This document shows positions 9,476 to 16,574 of a stretch of 34,202 bases of DNA, one piece after another. The DNA lies in assembly GCA_002424305.1 (NCBI GenBank), contig DIQZ01000089.1, positions 1-34,202 of the forward strand, in the 5' to 3' direction. Positions within the stretch are counted from its first letter, which is position 1, and each line of letters opens with the position of its first letter. The DNA is from Firmicutes bacterium UBA5449 (GTDB taxonomy: Bacteria > Bacillota > SHA-98 > UBA4971). The position numbers and the translations under genes were made by a program. The notes beneath the pieces are model-generated. The model worked only from the letters and a program-made list of their open reading frames with translations, was not told the DNA's origin and did not search any database.

Positions 9476-10120
9476 TCAGTGCCACCTGAGCGCGTCCCCC
9501 ATAACCCATTCTACCAACTGTCGGGTTACCGATACTTCTACTAAAGAACCTACTGCAAGGAGAGGTATTAGCACCATAACCACAACCACAAACGTATCAA
9601 CTAGGATTACTTTTAGACCTTGTCCATGTTGACGTCCACGTTCATATCCAAGGATGTTGAATCCAAGCCTTATTCCTAAGGTTCCCCCAATAATATAAGC
9701 CGGAATTTCAAATAGGCCATGAGGGAGGATCCCTACAAGGATAAATGGGAAAAGTCCAAATCCTTGGCGGACTACATCACCTGACACCATACCGACAAGG
9801 AGCCCGTTTACGAAAATCATGATCATAGGCAAGATTCCAAAAGCTACTCCGCCTGCAATTAAAAGCCCGGTAGCTTTTAGGTTATTCCAAAACACCAGGC
9901 CTGCCATGCCGGATATACTTAATTGAGCCATAGAACGCGTCATAGGGCCGAATTTGCTATCAAGCAAAAGAAATAGTTGAGATGCGTCTAAAGGATTATA
10001 GTAAAACACAGAAAAACCGGCTGCAATTCCCATTAGGAATAGGCCTGTGGCAAGAACTATGTACCTGCGGCTCGCCTTTAAGATTCTTGGAATTCGGCTG
10101 AGCAACTCAGATACACGCAC
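9476..10120 (-). CDS. SpoIIM/DUF95-family integral membrane protein
   Basis: The roughly 214-residue protein has about five hydrophobic segments and matches the SpoIIM/DUF95 pattern: a first TM near residues 20-40, the NNLKATGLLIAGGVAFGILP segment, then NGLLVGMVSGDVVR, LVGILPHGLFEIPAYIIGG, and a last TM near the C-terminus. In Bacillus, SpoIIM belongs to the engulfment DMP complex, but many non-SpoIIM DUF95 proteins exist, so the function here is unproven. Start choice: GTG at 10120 has GGGGGG 7 nt upstream; a TTG at 10141 is possible. A near-consensus promoter lies 150 bp upstream, and the gene appears to lead the glyQ-glyS transcript, which is not the standard genomic setting of spoIIM. Confidence 0.85.
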   Translation of the reverse strand: MRVSELLSRIPRILKASRRYIVLATGLFLMGIAAGFSVFYYNPLDASQLFLLLDSKFGPMTRSMAQLSISGMAGLVFWNNLKATGLLIAGGVAFGILPMIMIFVNGLLVGMVSGDVVRQGFGLFPFILVGILPHGLFEIPAYIIGGTLGIRLGFNILGYERGRQHGQGLKVILVDTFVVVVMVLIPLLAVGSLVEVSVTRQLVEWVMGDALRWH

Positions 10121-10270
10121 ATAATATCCCCCCACAAACAAAACCCCCCGCCCTCGACAGAGTATCCAGGGACGAGAGGTCTTTCTCTCGCAGCTTCACC
10201 CCGACTAGCGCGCAAATCAATACATCCGTTATTCTTTGCACTAAATCTACTTGGAAACCCAATCTCCCAC

Positions 10271-10299
10271 ACTATACCAAAGGCTTCCTGCCATGTCAA
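10271..10299 (-). promoter_or_regulatory. Sigma-A promoter for SpoIIM-like-glyQ-glyS
   Basis: On the minus strand a perfect TTGACA (10294-10299) is followed after exactly 17 bp by TATAGT (10271-10276). The start site would be near 10264, leaving a leader of about 145 nt. That leader contains a small hairpin (CGAGAG/CTCTCG) but no T-box or riboswitch I recognise. Confidence 0.8.
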
Positions 10300-10354
10300 T
10301 CCTAAGTCCGGACGACATACGGAACCAACTGTGGGATATGGTGTTATTCTGTTA

Positions 10355-10765
10355 CTACAGGATGCCCTCTGAATCTTCCGGCTCGAACTCAGAAAACTCC
10401 CCGGGATGCCTAATTGAGATAGAGCAGCCTGTAGCAAGAGCGACAGCAGCTCCTGCAAGGGCCAAATACGGCGCGATAGCTGTCCCAACAACCCCAATGG
10501 TCACAGGAACTTCAATTAAAGGCTCGCCATGCCTATCTATCTTAATCTTCGTTTCGTTGCCTTTTCTAACCACCTCTTTAACTTTATCAAGAACTTCCTG
10601 GCTCTTTTCAGCCATAGCTTCTTTCTCCGTGTGCTTGTCCTCTTCAACGAAGACCAGGGCTTTCACAACATCACCCTTGGCCCGCTCCAAATACTCCACT
10701 GCATCACGGTATGAAAGTCCGGCTCGCTCCCGCAAAATATCTACCTTATCAAGTTCTATTTCCAT
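10355..10765 (-). CDS. DUF4342 protein with N-terminal UBA-like domain
   Basis: This 136-residue protein has two parts. Residues about 5-45 (VDILRERAGLSYRDAVEYLE, GDVVKALVF) resemble the UBA-like helical domain found in EF-Ts and nascent-chain-associated proteins. Residues about 60-125 form the DUF4342 segment, with a basic helix (DKVKEVVRKGNETKI), a short beta pair, and a hydrophobic hairpin (VGVVGTAIAPYLALAGAAVALATG) likely to enter or lie on the membrane. The tail is acidic. The ATG at 10765 is preceded by GGAGGGAG with 5-nt spacing. It begins 16 bp after the recO stop, so it is probably co-transcribed with recO. Molecular function is unknown. Confidence 0.85.
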   Translation of the reverse strand: MEIELDKVDILRERAGLSYRDAVEYLERAKGDVVKALVFVEEDKHTEKEAMAEKSQEVLDKVKEVVRKGNETKIKIDRHGEPLIEVPVTIGVVGTAIAPYLALAGAAVALATGCSISIRHPGEFSEFEPEDSEGIL

Positions 10766-10781
10766 TAAGACTCCCTCCATG

Positions 10782-11534
10782 TTAAGGTGTCTTCGTAATA
10801 ACCTCCAGGAAATCAAGGGATCTCAATCTCCGATTTAACCTGAAGCCTAAATGAGCCCTAATAAGCCTTTCGATCTCACGCCTTGTGCCGGGATTTGCTT
10901 TTATGCGTTCAATCTTTGCAAACTCCATCATCAGTAAAGCCTTAAGCAATTCAATAGCACCGCGCGACACGCGTGATATGCCGAGATTTCCCGGGGAACA
11001 CTCGCTGCAAATAAGGCCTCCGGCTTTCGGACTGAAAAAGACTTCCCGACTAAGGTCTTCTCTTCCGCATTCTGAACAAGATTCCAAACGTGGTCTATAT
11101 CCAAGAACAGTGGCAAACTTGATCTCAAAAGCTACAGTGATCAGTTGCGGATCAGGCGTCTCTGACAACACTCGCATATATGTCAAGAGCATGTCAAAGA
11201 GCATCTTGTCGCCGTCGCCCTCTTCAATCATTTCACCTATAAGTTCTGCTACATAACTAGCATATGCCAGCTTGGTAAGATCATTATGCAATCTTGGGAA
11301 TGCTTCCTTTAGCTGAACCTGGCTTATGCTGTCCAGAGATTTCCCTCGGAAAATTTGAAAATCCCCATACGCAAACATCTGGGTGCTACTGACAAATCTG
11401 CTTCTGGGCCGCCTTGCTCCTCTGGCTACAGCCCGAGCCTTGCCCTTACAGGGTGAGTATATCGTGCAAATCCTGTCAGCTTCACCTATGTTTTGAGTTT
11501 TGAGGACGATTCCCTCTGTAGTGTAAAGCGCCAT
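10782..11534 (-). CDS. recO: DNA repair protein RecO
   Basis: RecO anneals SSB-coated ssDNA and loads RecA with RecR in gap repair. The 250-residue protein has the N-terminal OB fold (TEGIVLKTQNIGEADRI, GARRPRSRF), the central helical domain, and a C-terminal zinc site formed by CSECG and CSECS in SCSECGREDL and ICSECSPG. TGGAGG 7-9 nt before the ATG supports the start. The recO-to-glyQS neighbourhood is conserved in Firmicutes (era-recO-glyQS in Bacillus), although era is not adjacent here. Confidence 0.95.
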   Translation of the reverse strand: MALYTTEGIVLKTQNIGEADRICTIYSPCKGKARAVARGARRPRSRFVSSTQMFAYGDFQIFRGKSLDSISQVQLKEAFPRLHNDLTKLAYASYVAELIGEMIEEGDGDKMLFDMLLTYMRVLSETPDPQLITVAFEIKFATVLGYRPRLESCSECGREDLSREVFFSPKAGGLICSECSPGNLGISRVSRGAIELLKALLMMEFAKIERIKANPGTRREIERLIRAHLGFRLNRRLRSLDFLEVITKTP

Positions 11535-11584
11535 TTAGCCGCCTCCAGGAATCACTCCTCATCGCAGTTAGGGTTCCCTTGCCG

Positions 11585-11613
11585 GTTATGAGATATGCCG
11601 CTGACTCTGACAA
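11585..11613 (-). promoter_or_regulatory. Possible recO promoter
   Basis: On the minus strand TTGTCA (11608-11613) and CATAAC (11585-11590) are separated by 17 bp in the 112-bp gap between DUF2905 and recO. The -10 is a weak match (4 of 6), so recO may instead be read from the DUF2905 promoter. Confidence 0.35.
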
Positions 11614-11646
11614 CTTAATTTAGCCCAATTGTCGTATGTCCATCAC

Positions 11647-11871
11647 TTACCTGCGTGAAAACAGCGCGAAGAGGAGGGATAGAATTACGCTCAGGATAAT
11701 ACATGTAGTAACAGGGAAGTAGAAGGTGAAGTTACCTCGTTTTACCAAAATGTCTCCGGGCAATCTTCCTACACCGGGAAGCCTGCCAATAAGAGTAAGA
11801 ACAGCTCCTATCACAAGCAAAACAACGCCTACTAACATAAGCAGCTTCCCGATAGAACTTGCACCGCTCAC
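11647..11871 (-). CDS. DUF2905 small membrane protein
   Basis: This 74-residue protein has two TM helices (about 8-28 and 52-71) bracketing the family signature loop GRLPGVGRLPGDILVKRGNFTFYFP. DUF2905 proteins are widespread in bacteria and have no established function. The GTG start at 11871 has GGAGGTG 7 nt upstream. A TATAAT-like -10 (11900-11905, minus strand) sits close upstream but has no good -35. In other genomes this family often lies beside ruvB/queA; here it is beside recO and divergent from the PrsW gene. Confidence 0.92.
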   Translation of the reverse strand: MSGASSIGKLLMLVGVVLLVIGAVLTLIGRLPGVGRLPGDILVKRGNFTFYFPVTTCIILSVILSLLFALFSRR

Positions 11872-12032
11872 TTAAATTCACCTCCGTGATCTCTCGAATA
11901 TTATATCACATCCAAGGACTCTCACCTACACCTAGGGCCGCCTATAATCCGGGTCTATAACGGAATACATGAATTATACTCCGGCTAAATTAGGGAAGAC
12001 TTATTGCATGACTGACTCGAAAGGAGACAATC

Positions 12033-12794
12033 TTGCAGAACGCAACCCCGGGTCTAATTCCCTTACTAATAGTATCATTCATCCCCGGCATCCTCTGGGT
12101 CTGGTTCTTCTATAGGAAGGACAAGAAGCAACCTGAACCGGTATCCCTGGTTATGAAGGCATTTATCTACGGCGCGATTTCAGTATTTCCCGCTGCCTTG
12201 ATAGAAGCCCCGTTTCGCCCTTTCATTGTCGGAGAATTCACCGACATCCGAAGGCTCTTCATTGTTACAGTGTTAGTTATCGGCCTTGTAGAAGAAATGG
12301 CCAAGTTTATCGCAGTTAAGCTGGCAGTTTATGATCATCCGGAGTTTAATGAAGTCTTGGACGGCGTGATTTACGCAGTAGCTGCAGGCCTTGGATTTGC
12401 TGCGGTGGAAAACCTCTTTTACTCTGTCAGGTTTGGAATTACAGTCGGATTGTTTCGAGCATTTATCACAGACTTGGCTCATGCTTCTTTTTCAGGCATA
12501 GTCGGATACCACATGGGGCTTGCCAGGTTCTTAAAAGGAAGCACTACACTCCTACTAGGGAAGGGACTGGCGATTGCCATCAGCCTTCACGGCCTATATG
12601 ACTTTCTCATTATTGCAGGTTTTGTCCCTCCTGCTTTCGGCATAGTTATGGTCTTTGCTACATATTTCTATCTGGACAGTAAAATCGCAAAAGCCCGGAG
12701 GATACCTCCTAAGCAGAATCCTGCTGAAATCATAATCCAAGTAGCCTCTGACGAAGATTCTCCCAACCTTTCAGATGCAGACTATCCTGAATGA
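12033..12794 (+). CDS. PrsW-family intramembrane metalloprotease
   Basis: This polytopic membrane protein of 253 residues has the PrsW/CAAX-protease-related motifs: EEMAKF (E87, E88), FAAVEN (122-127), a membrane histidine in LAHASFSG (H150) and HGLYDF (H186, D190). About eight hydrophobic segments are visible, followed by a hydrophilic C-tail. In Bacillus subtilis PrsW performs site-1 cleavage of the anti-sigma factor RsiW. No anti-sigma gene is near, so the substrate here is unknown. The start is a TTG at 12033 with AAAGGAG (12020-12026) 6 nt upstream. It is divergent from DUF2905 and 54 bp before yebC. Confidence 0.88.
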   Translation: MQNATPGLIPLLIVSFIPGILWVWFFYRKDKKQPEPVSLVMKAFIYGAISVFPAALIEAPFRPFIVGEFTDIRRLFIVTVLVIGLVEEMAKFIAVKLAVYDHPEFNEVLDGVIYAVAAGLGFAAVENLFYSVRFGITVGLFRAFITDLAHASFSGIVGYHMGLARFLKGSTTLLLGKGLAIAISLHGLYDFLIIAGFVPPAFGIVMVFATYFYLDSKIAKARRIPPKQNPAEIIIQVASDEDSPNLSDADYPE

Positions 12795-12848
12795 GTAGAA
12801 GATATTCATAGACTGTGCTAAAATTGCCTTGGTAGGGGGGGGAGAAAA

Positions 12849-13604
12849 GTGGCTGGTCACTCTAAGTGGGCAAATATCAAGCGTAAGAAAGCCAGAGTTG
12901 ACGCCGAGCGAGGAAAGGCGTTCACAAAGATCTCCAGAGAGCTCCTGATAGCAGCACGCGAAGGAGGCTCTGATCCTGAGGAAAACTTCAGACTCAGGCT
13001 TGCCATGGACAAGGCCAGAGCCGCAAACATGCCAAATGACAGTATTCTCAGGTCAATCAAGCGTGGCGCCGGTGAATTAGGCACCGAATCTCTTGAAGAC
13101 ATTACGTATGAAGGCTATGGTCCCGGTGGGGTGGCTATCATGGTATCTGCGTTGACAGATAACAGAAACCGCTCTGCTTCAGATGTGCGTTATGTCTTTT
13201 CCAAGAATGGAGGTAACCTCGGGGAAACCGGCTGTGTGGCATGGATGTTCCAGAAAAAAGGCCTCCTTGTTCTGAACCTTGAAGAGATCAACATGGGTGA
13301 AGATGAGGTTGTAGATCTTGCCATAGAATCAGGCGCTGAAGACTATGAGTCTGACGGCTCCGATCTTGAAATCTATACCGAACCTGAAGATTTTGAAGAA
13401 GTCAAGAAATTCTTTGAGGCTAAAGGAGTCAGTTTTACCAATTCTGAAGTGACTATGCTCCCGCAAAACATGGTAAAGGTCACAGGGAAAGCAGCCCAAC
13501 AGGTTATAAACCTTGTAGAGTCCTTAGAAGATCTCGATGACGTACAACAAGTATATGCCAACTTCGACATCCCTGACGAAGAACTGGAAGCTGTCGCACG
13601 ATAG
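12849..13604 (+). CDS. yebC: YebC/PmpR/TACO1-family protein
   Basis: The family N-terminus AGHSKWANIKRKKARVDAERGKAFTKI is present, as are the three-domain architecture and the GPGGVAIMV and NRNRSASDVRYVFSKNGGNLG signatures, over 251 residues (usual length). Members act either as DNA-binding regulators or, as more recently shown, as ribosome-associated factors that relieve stalling; sequence alone does not decide. The GTG start at 12849 is preceded by a long G-rich Shine-Dalgarno stretch ending in GGAG. It is closed by a very strong intrinsic terminator and followed by the BofC-like gene. The ruvCAB genes that often follow yebC are absent here. Confidence 0.97.
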   Translation: MAGHSKWANIKRKKARVDAERGKAFTKISRELLIAAREGGSDPEENFRLRLAMDKARAANMPNDSILRSIKRGAGELGTESLEDITYEGYGPGGVAIMVSALTDNRNRSASDVRYVFSKNGGNLGETGCVAWMFQKKGLLVLNLEEINMGEDEVVDLAIESGAEDYESDGSDLEIYTEPEDFEEVKKFFEAKGVSFTNSEVTMLPQNMVKVTGKAAQQVINLVESLEDLDDVQQVYANFDIPDEELEAVAR

Positions 13605-13633
13605 AATAGGCATATTCATCTCCTTGAGACCAC

Positions 13634-13671
13634 ATGAGAAGAACATGGCATGTTAGCCATGTTCTTCTCAT
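13634..13671 (+). terminator. Intrinsic terminator after yebC
   Basis: A 16-bp perfect inverted repeat (arms 13634-13649 and 13656-13671, core GAGAAGAACATGGC) with a 6-nt loop is followed by TTCT. It lies 30 bp past the yebC stop and is an efficient terminator or a near-palindromic site. Confidence 0.88.
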
Positions 13672-13826
13672 TTCTACGAATACTATCCGCAACCCGGGGC
13701 ATTATACCAAAGGGATTTAGAAATTGAGACGTCCGGCTACTATTATGAACACCTTATGCATGCAGGGCTATACCTCCTACGGGGTCAGGGGAAGCATTTA
13801 TTTGAGGACCCAAGAGGAGTGGTATT

Positions 13827-14450
13827 ATGAATCGTAGAAGCAGACTGCTCACTGCCTGCTTAGCTCTTATGCTGCTATCTGCCGGTCTAAGTTATGCTTA
13901 TCTTAGTCTTAAGACCCCCGGAGACTTGGATAGGGCAGATCAAAAACTACCCGACTTACCTAAGCGTGAATACGAAGGCAATCCATCTTCCCATGAATTT
14001 CAGCAAGCAGCAATAGAGCTGGGAACCCCGGCCAAAGTTCGCTCCTTTACAGAGCTCCTCTACAGAGCTGTTTACGAATGTGGTCATGAAGAGACAGATA
14101 GAATACCGGCTCCGGCAGAAATGATAGGCCTCACTGAGGGTGAACTCAGCAAGCAAATAGAAGCATGGAACATCGCTGAATTCTCTGAAAACCAAATAAT
14201 CATGTTCCAAAAGCGACAAGGAATATCACCTTCGTGTCTTCAAACCATGCATATTGGAGAAAGAGATGGCTGGGTTACAATATTTTATGGAACCCCGGAT
14301 AAGCGTTGCAAGCCCAAAAGCGTCACAAGGATCAAAGCGTCTGACCTTCCCCCCGGTGAGCTGGATGACTTAAAAGTGGGAATACCTATTTCCAGTGAGG
14401 AAGAATTACTACGTGTCTTGGAGACCTTGGCAAGCTGGAGAGACGGCTAA
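13827..14450 (+). CDS. BofC C-terminal-domain protein, exported or anchored
   Basis: The 207-residue protein has an N-terminal signal peptide or anchor (residues about 5-26, after MNRRSR), a variable middle with several cysteines, and a C-terminal domain (about 140-205) matching the BofC_C pattern: HIGERDGWVTIFYGTP, then KASDLPPGELDDLKVGI and SSEEELLRVLETL. In Bacillus BofC is an intermembrane-space regulator of the SpoIVB protease controlling sigma-K activation. Many distant spore formers carry such BofC-like proteins whose role has not been tested. GAGGAG upstream of the ATG supports the start. It lies alone between yebC and groES, with no bofA or spoIVB in the window. Confidence 0.75.
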   Translation: MNRRSRLLTACLALMLLSAGLSYAYLSLKTPGDLDRADQKLPDLPKREYEGNPSSHEFQQAAIELGTPAKVRSFTELLYRAVYECGHEETDRIPAPAEMIGLTEGELSKQIEAWNIAEFSENQIIMFQKRQGISPSCLQTMHIGERDGWVTIFYGTPDKRCKPKSVTRIKASDLPPGELDDLKVGIPISSEEELLRVLETLASWRDG

Positions 14451-14492
14451 GGAAAAAATCTGTGGTTCTTGAAGAATTTGTGAGGTGACCTA

Positions 14493-14522
14493 TTGACAAC
14501 TCCAAACAAGGTTTAGTAATAT
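14493..14522 (+). promoter_or_regulatory. Sigma-A promoter of groESL
   Basis: A perfect TTGACA (14493-14498) and TAATAT (14517-14522) are separated by 18 bp. The predicted start at about 14530 lies directly before the CIRCE operator, the classical arrangement of HrcA-controlled groE operons. Confidence 0.85.
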
Positions 14523-14534
14523 TAAATCAGACTG

Positions 14535-14561
14535 TTAGCACTCTCCCTGGGCGAGTGCTAA
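14535..14561 (+). promoter_or_regulatory. CIRCE operator (HrcA binding site)
   Basis: TTAGCACTC, a 9-bp spacer, and GAGTGCTAA form the exact consensus 9-9-9 inverted repeat. HrcA binding here represses groESL and is relieved on heat shock when GroEL is titrated. hrcA itself is not in the window. Confidence 0.98.
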
Positions 14562-14587
14562 ATTTCGACCTAAAGGAGGTATAGCCA

Positions 14588-14869
14588 GTGGTAAAGCCGT
14601 TGGAAGATCGAGTAGTGGTCAAACCCAGTACTGAAGAAGAACGTACTAAGGGTGGAATCGTATTGCCTGACACCGCAAAGGAGCGGCCTCAAGAGGGCGA
14701 CGTCATCGCAATTGGCCCCGGCAAGCTGCTAGAAAACGGGCAACGAGCGCCAATGGACGTTAAACCCGGAGATAAGGTGATTTTTGCTAAGTATGGCGGA
14801 ACCGAGATAAAAATTGACGGGGAAGAACACATGATCCTCCGCCAAAGCGACATCCTTGCAATTAAGTAA
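14588..14869 (+). CDS. groES: Co-chaperonin GroES (Hsp10)
   Basis: GroES forms the heptameric lid of the GroEL folding chamber. The 93-residue product shows PLEDRVVVKP, the mobile-loop region EERTKGGIVLPDTAKERPQEG, and the closing GTEIKIDGEEHMILRQSDILAI. The GTG start at 14588 has AAAGGAGGT 7 nt upstream. It is first in the CIRCE-controlled groES-groEL operon, with 33 bp to groEL. Confidence 0.98.
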   Translation: MVKPLEDRVVVKPSTEEERTKGGIVLPDTAKERPQEGDVIAIGPGKLLENGQRAPMDVKPGDKVIFAKYGGTEIKIDGEEHMILRQSDILAIK

Positions 14870-14902
14870 TCTATCAATTGTTCAAGAGGGGGTATACATA
14901 TA

Positions 14903-16525
14903 ATGGGCGCTAAACAGCTTGCTTTCAGTGAGGAAGCTAGACGAGCCCTCGAGAGAGGTGTAGACAAAGTAGCTTCTGCTGTAAAGGTAACTCTGGGCCC
15001 GCGAGGACGACATGTTGTTCTCGAGCGAAAATTCGGGTCTCCTACTATTACTAAAGACGGCGTAACCGTCGCTAAGGAAATTGAACTTGAGGATCCATAT
15101 GAGAATATGGGAGCTCAGCTCTGTAAGGAAGTTGCCTCTAAGACCAATGACGTGACAGGCGATGGCACTACCACTGCGACTGTACTTGCTCAAGCAATAG
15201 TCTCAGAAGGTCTCAAGAACGTTGCAGCAGGCGCAAACCCAATGTTCATAAAGAAGGGTATAGACAAAGCAGTAGCTGCAACAGTCGAAGAACTCCGCAA
15301 GGTTGCCATACCTGTTGAAGGTAAGGAAGACATAGCAAACGTCGCAGCCATATCCGGTAACGACCATGATGTGGGCCAGATGATTGCTGAGGCCATGGAA
15401 CTTGTCGGCAAAGACGGCGTAATTACAGTTGAAGAATCCAAGGGCATTGAGGTAACCGTTGAAAAAGTCGAAGGAATGGAATTCGATAAGGGCTATATCT
15501 CGGCTTACTTCGTAACCAATGCTGAAGCCATGGAAACCGTCCTTGACGATCCTTTTCTTCTCCTATATGAGAAGAAGATTACTGCAGTAGCTGACCTTCT
15601 ACCGCTTCTCGAGAAGGTAGCTCGGGTAGGCAAGCCTCTCCTTATTATTGCTGAAGATGTTGAAGGCGAAGCCCTGGCAACTCTTGTAGTCAACAAGATA
15701 AGAGGAACACTCCAAGTAGCAGCAGTCAAGGCACCCGGGTTCGGTGACAGAAGGAAAGCTATGATGGAGGATATCGCTGTCCTCACAGGCGGCACATTTA
15801 TTTCTGAAGACCTTGGCGTAAAGCTGGATAACTTAGAGCTAGATATGCTAGGCCAAGCGAAGACTGTGAAGATTGACCGCGACAGCACGACCATCGTAGA
15901 GGGACAGGGTGATTCTGATAAGATCATGGGGCGAATCTCCCAGATCAAAAAGCAGATTGAAGACTCTGACTCTGACTATGACCGTGAAAAGCTTCAGGAA
16001 CGCCTCGCCAAGCTAGCAGGCGGTGTGGCAATAATCAAAGTCGGGGCCTCAACTGAGACTGAGCTCAAAGAGAAGAAGCACCGTGTAGAAGACGCCTTGT
16101 CAGCAACCCGCGCTGCAGTCGAGGAAGGAATAATCCCCGGAGGCGGCACAACTTACGTCAATATCATCCCCGCTCTCGATAATATTGAGGCTGAAGGCGA
16201 TGAGAAGGTCGGCGTACAGATTGTGAAGAGAGCACTTGAAGAGCCCCTCCGCCAGATCGCAAATAATGCAGGCCTGGAAGGATCGGTAGTCCTCGAGCGC
16301 GTTAAGAATCAAGAGAAGCACGGCATTGGCTTCGACGCTATAACTGAAACCTATGTAGAGTTACTGAAGTCAGGTATAGCTGACCCGGTGAAGGTAGCCA
16401 GGTTTGCATTGCAGAACGCGGCAAGTATCGCGTCAATGCTCCTGACAACTGAGGTTCTGATAGCTGATGTACCCAAAGAAGAGCCGGCTATGCCACCATA
16501 TCCTCCAGGAGGAATGGACTACTAG
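14903..16525 (+). CDS. groEL: Chaperonin GroEL (Hsp60)
   Basis: This is the ATP-dependent tetradecameric folding chamber. The 540-residue protein is collinear with GroEL throughout: the ATP-binding TLGPRGRHVVLE and GDGTTTATVLAQ motifs, the apical domain (about 190-375), and the hinge GGVAIIKVGA. The C-terminus ends in a proline-rich PPYPPGGMDY instead of the usual multiple Gly-Gly-Met repeats that line the cavity floor. A GAGGGGG ribosome-binding site precedes the ATG. It is the second gene of the CIRCE-controlled operon and is followed by an intrinsic terminator. Confidence 0.98.
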   Translation: MGAKQLAFSEEARRALERGVDKVASAVKVTLGPRGRHVVLERKFGSPTITKDGVTVAKEIELEDPYENMGAQLCKEVASKTNDVTGDGTTTATVLAQAIVSEGLKNVAAGANPMFIKKGIDKAVAATVEELRKVAIPVEGKEDIANVAAISGNDHDVGQMIAEAMELVGKDGVITVEESKGIEVTVEKVEGMEFDKGYISAYFVTNAEAMETVLDDPFLLLYEKKITAVADLLPLLEKVARVGKPLLIIAEDVEGEALATLVVNKIRGTLQVAAVKAPGFGDRRKAMMEDIAVLTGGTFISEDLGVKLDNLELDMLGQAKTVKIDRDSTTIVEGQGDSDKIMGRISQIKKQIEDSDSDYDREKLQERLAKLAGGVAIIKVGASTETELKEKKHRVEDALSATRAAVEEGIIPGGGTTYVNIIPALDNIEAEGDEKVGVQIVKRALEEPLRQIANNAGLEGSVVLERVKNQEKHGIGFDAITETYVELLKSGIADPVKVARFALQNAASIASMLLTTEVLIADVPKEEPAMPPYPPGGMDY

Positions 16526-16544
16526 GCCAGGCCGTTATGATATG

Positions 16545-16573
16545 CAGTCCCGGATTTGATCCGGGACTGTTTT
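16545..16573 (+). terminator. Intrinsic terminator of groESL
   Basis: CAGTCCCGGA (16545-16554) pairs perfectly with TCCGGGACTG (16560-16569) around a 5-nt loop, followed by TTTTCTT. It lies 20 bp past the groEL stop. It is oriented for the plus strand only; the converging yunB stop is 2 bp beyond. Confidence 0.9.
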
Positions 16574-16574
16574 C

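Noticed and set aside
10121..10264. Possible glycine T-box or riboswitch before the SpoIIM-like-glyQS operon
   Set aside because: No GGGTGG-type T-box bulge, no attenuator with U-tract and no glycine-aptamer motif; only a small 6-bp hairpin.
10078..10838. Open frames of 139 (minus) and 195 (plus) codons across the SpoIIM-like/DUF4342/recO boundaries
   Set aside because: They cross real gene ends and the TTGACA/TATAGT promoter and have unnatural composition; the correct-frame genes explain the region.
12273..12482. Short minus-strand frame with several cysteines inside the PrsW gene
   Set aside because: Antisense to the conserved EEMAK/FAAVEN core; no start signal.
14535..14561. Inverted repeat before groES as a novel element
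   Set aside because: It is the exact CIRCE consensus, so it is annotated as a known operator.
15505..15948. 147-codon minus-strand frame inside groEL
   Set aside because: Serine- and arginine-rich antisense frame typical of shadow translation of groEL.
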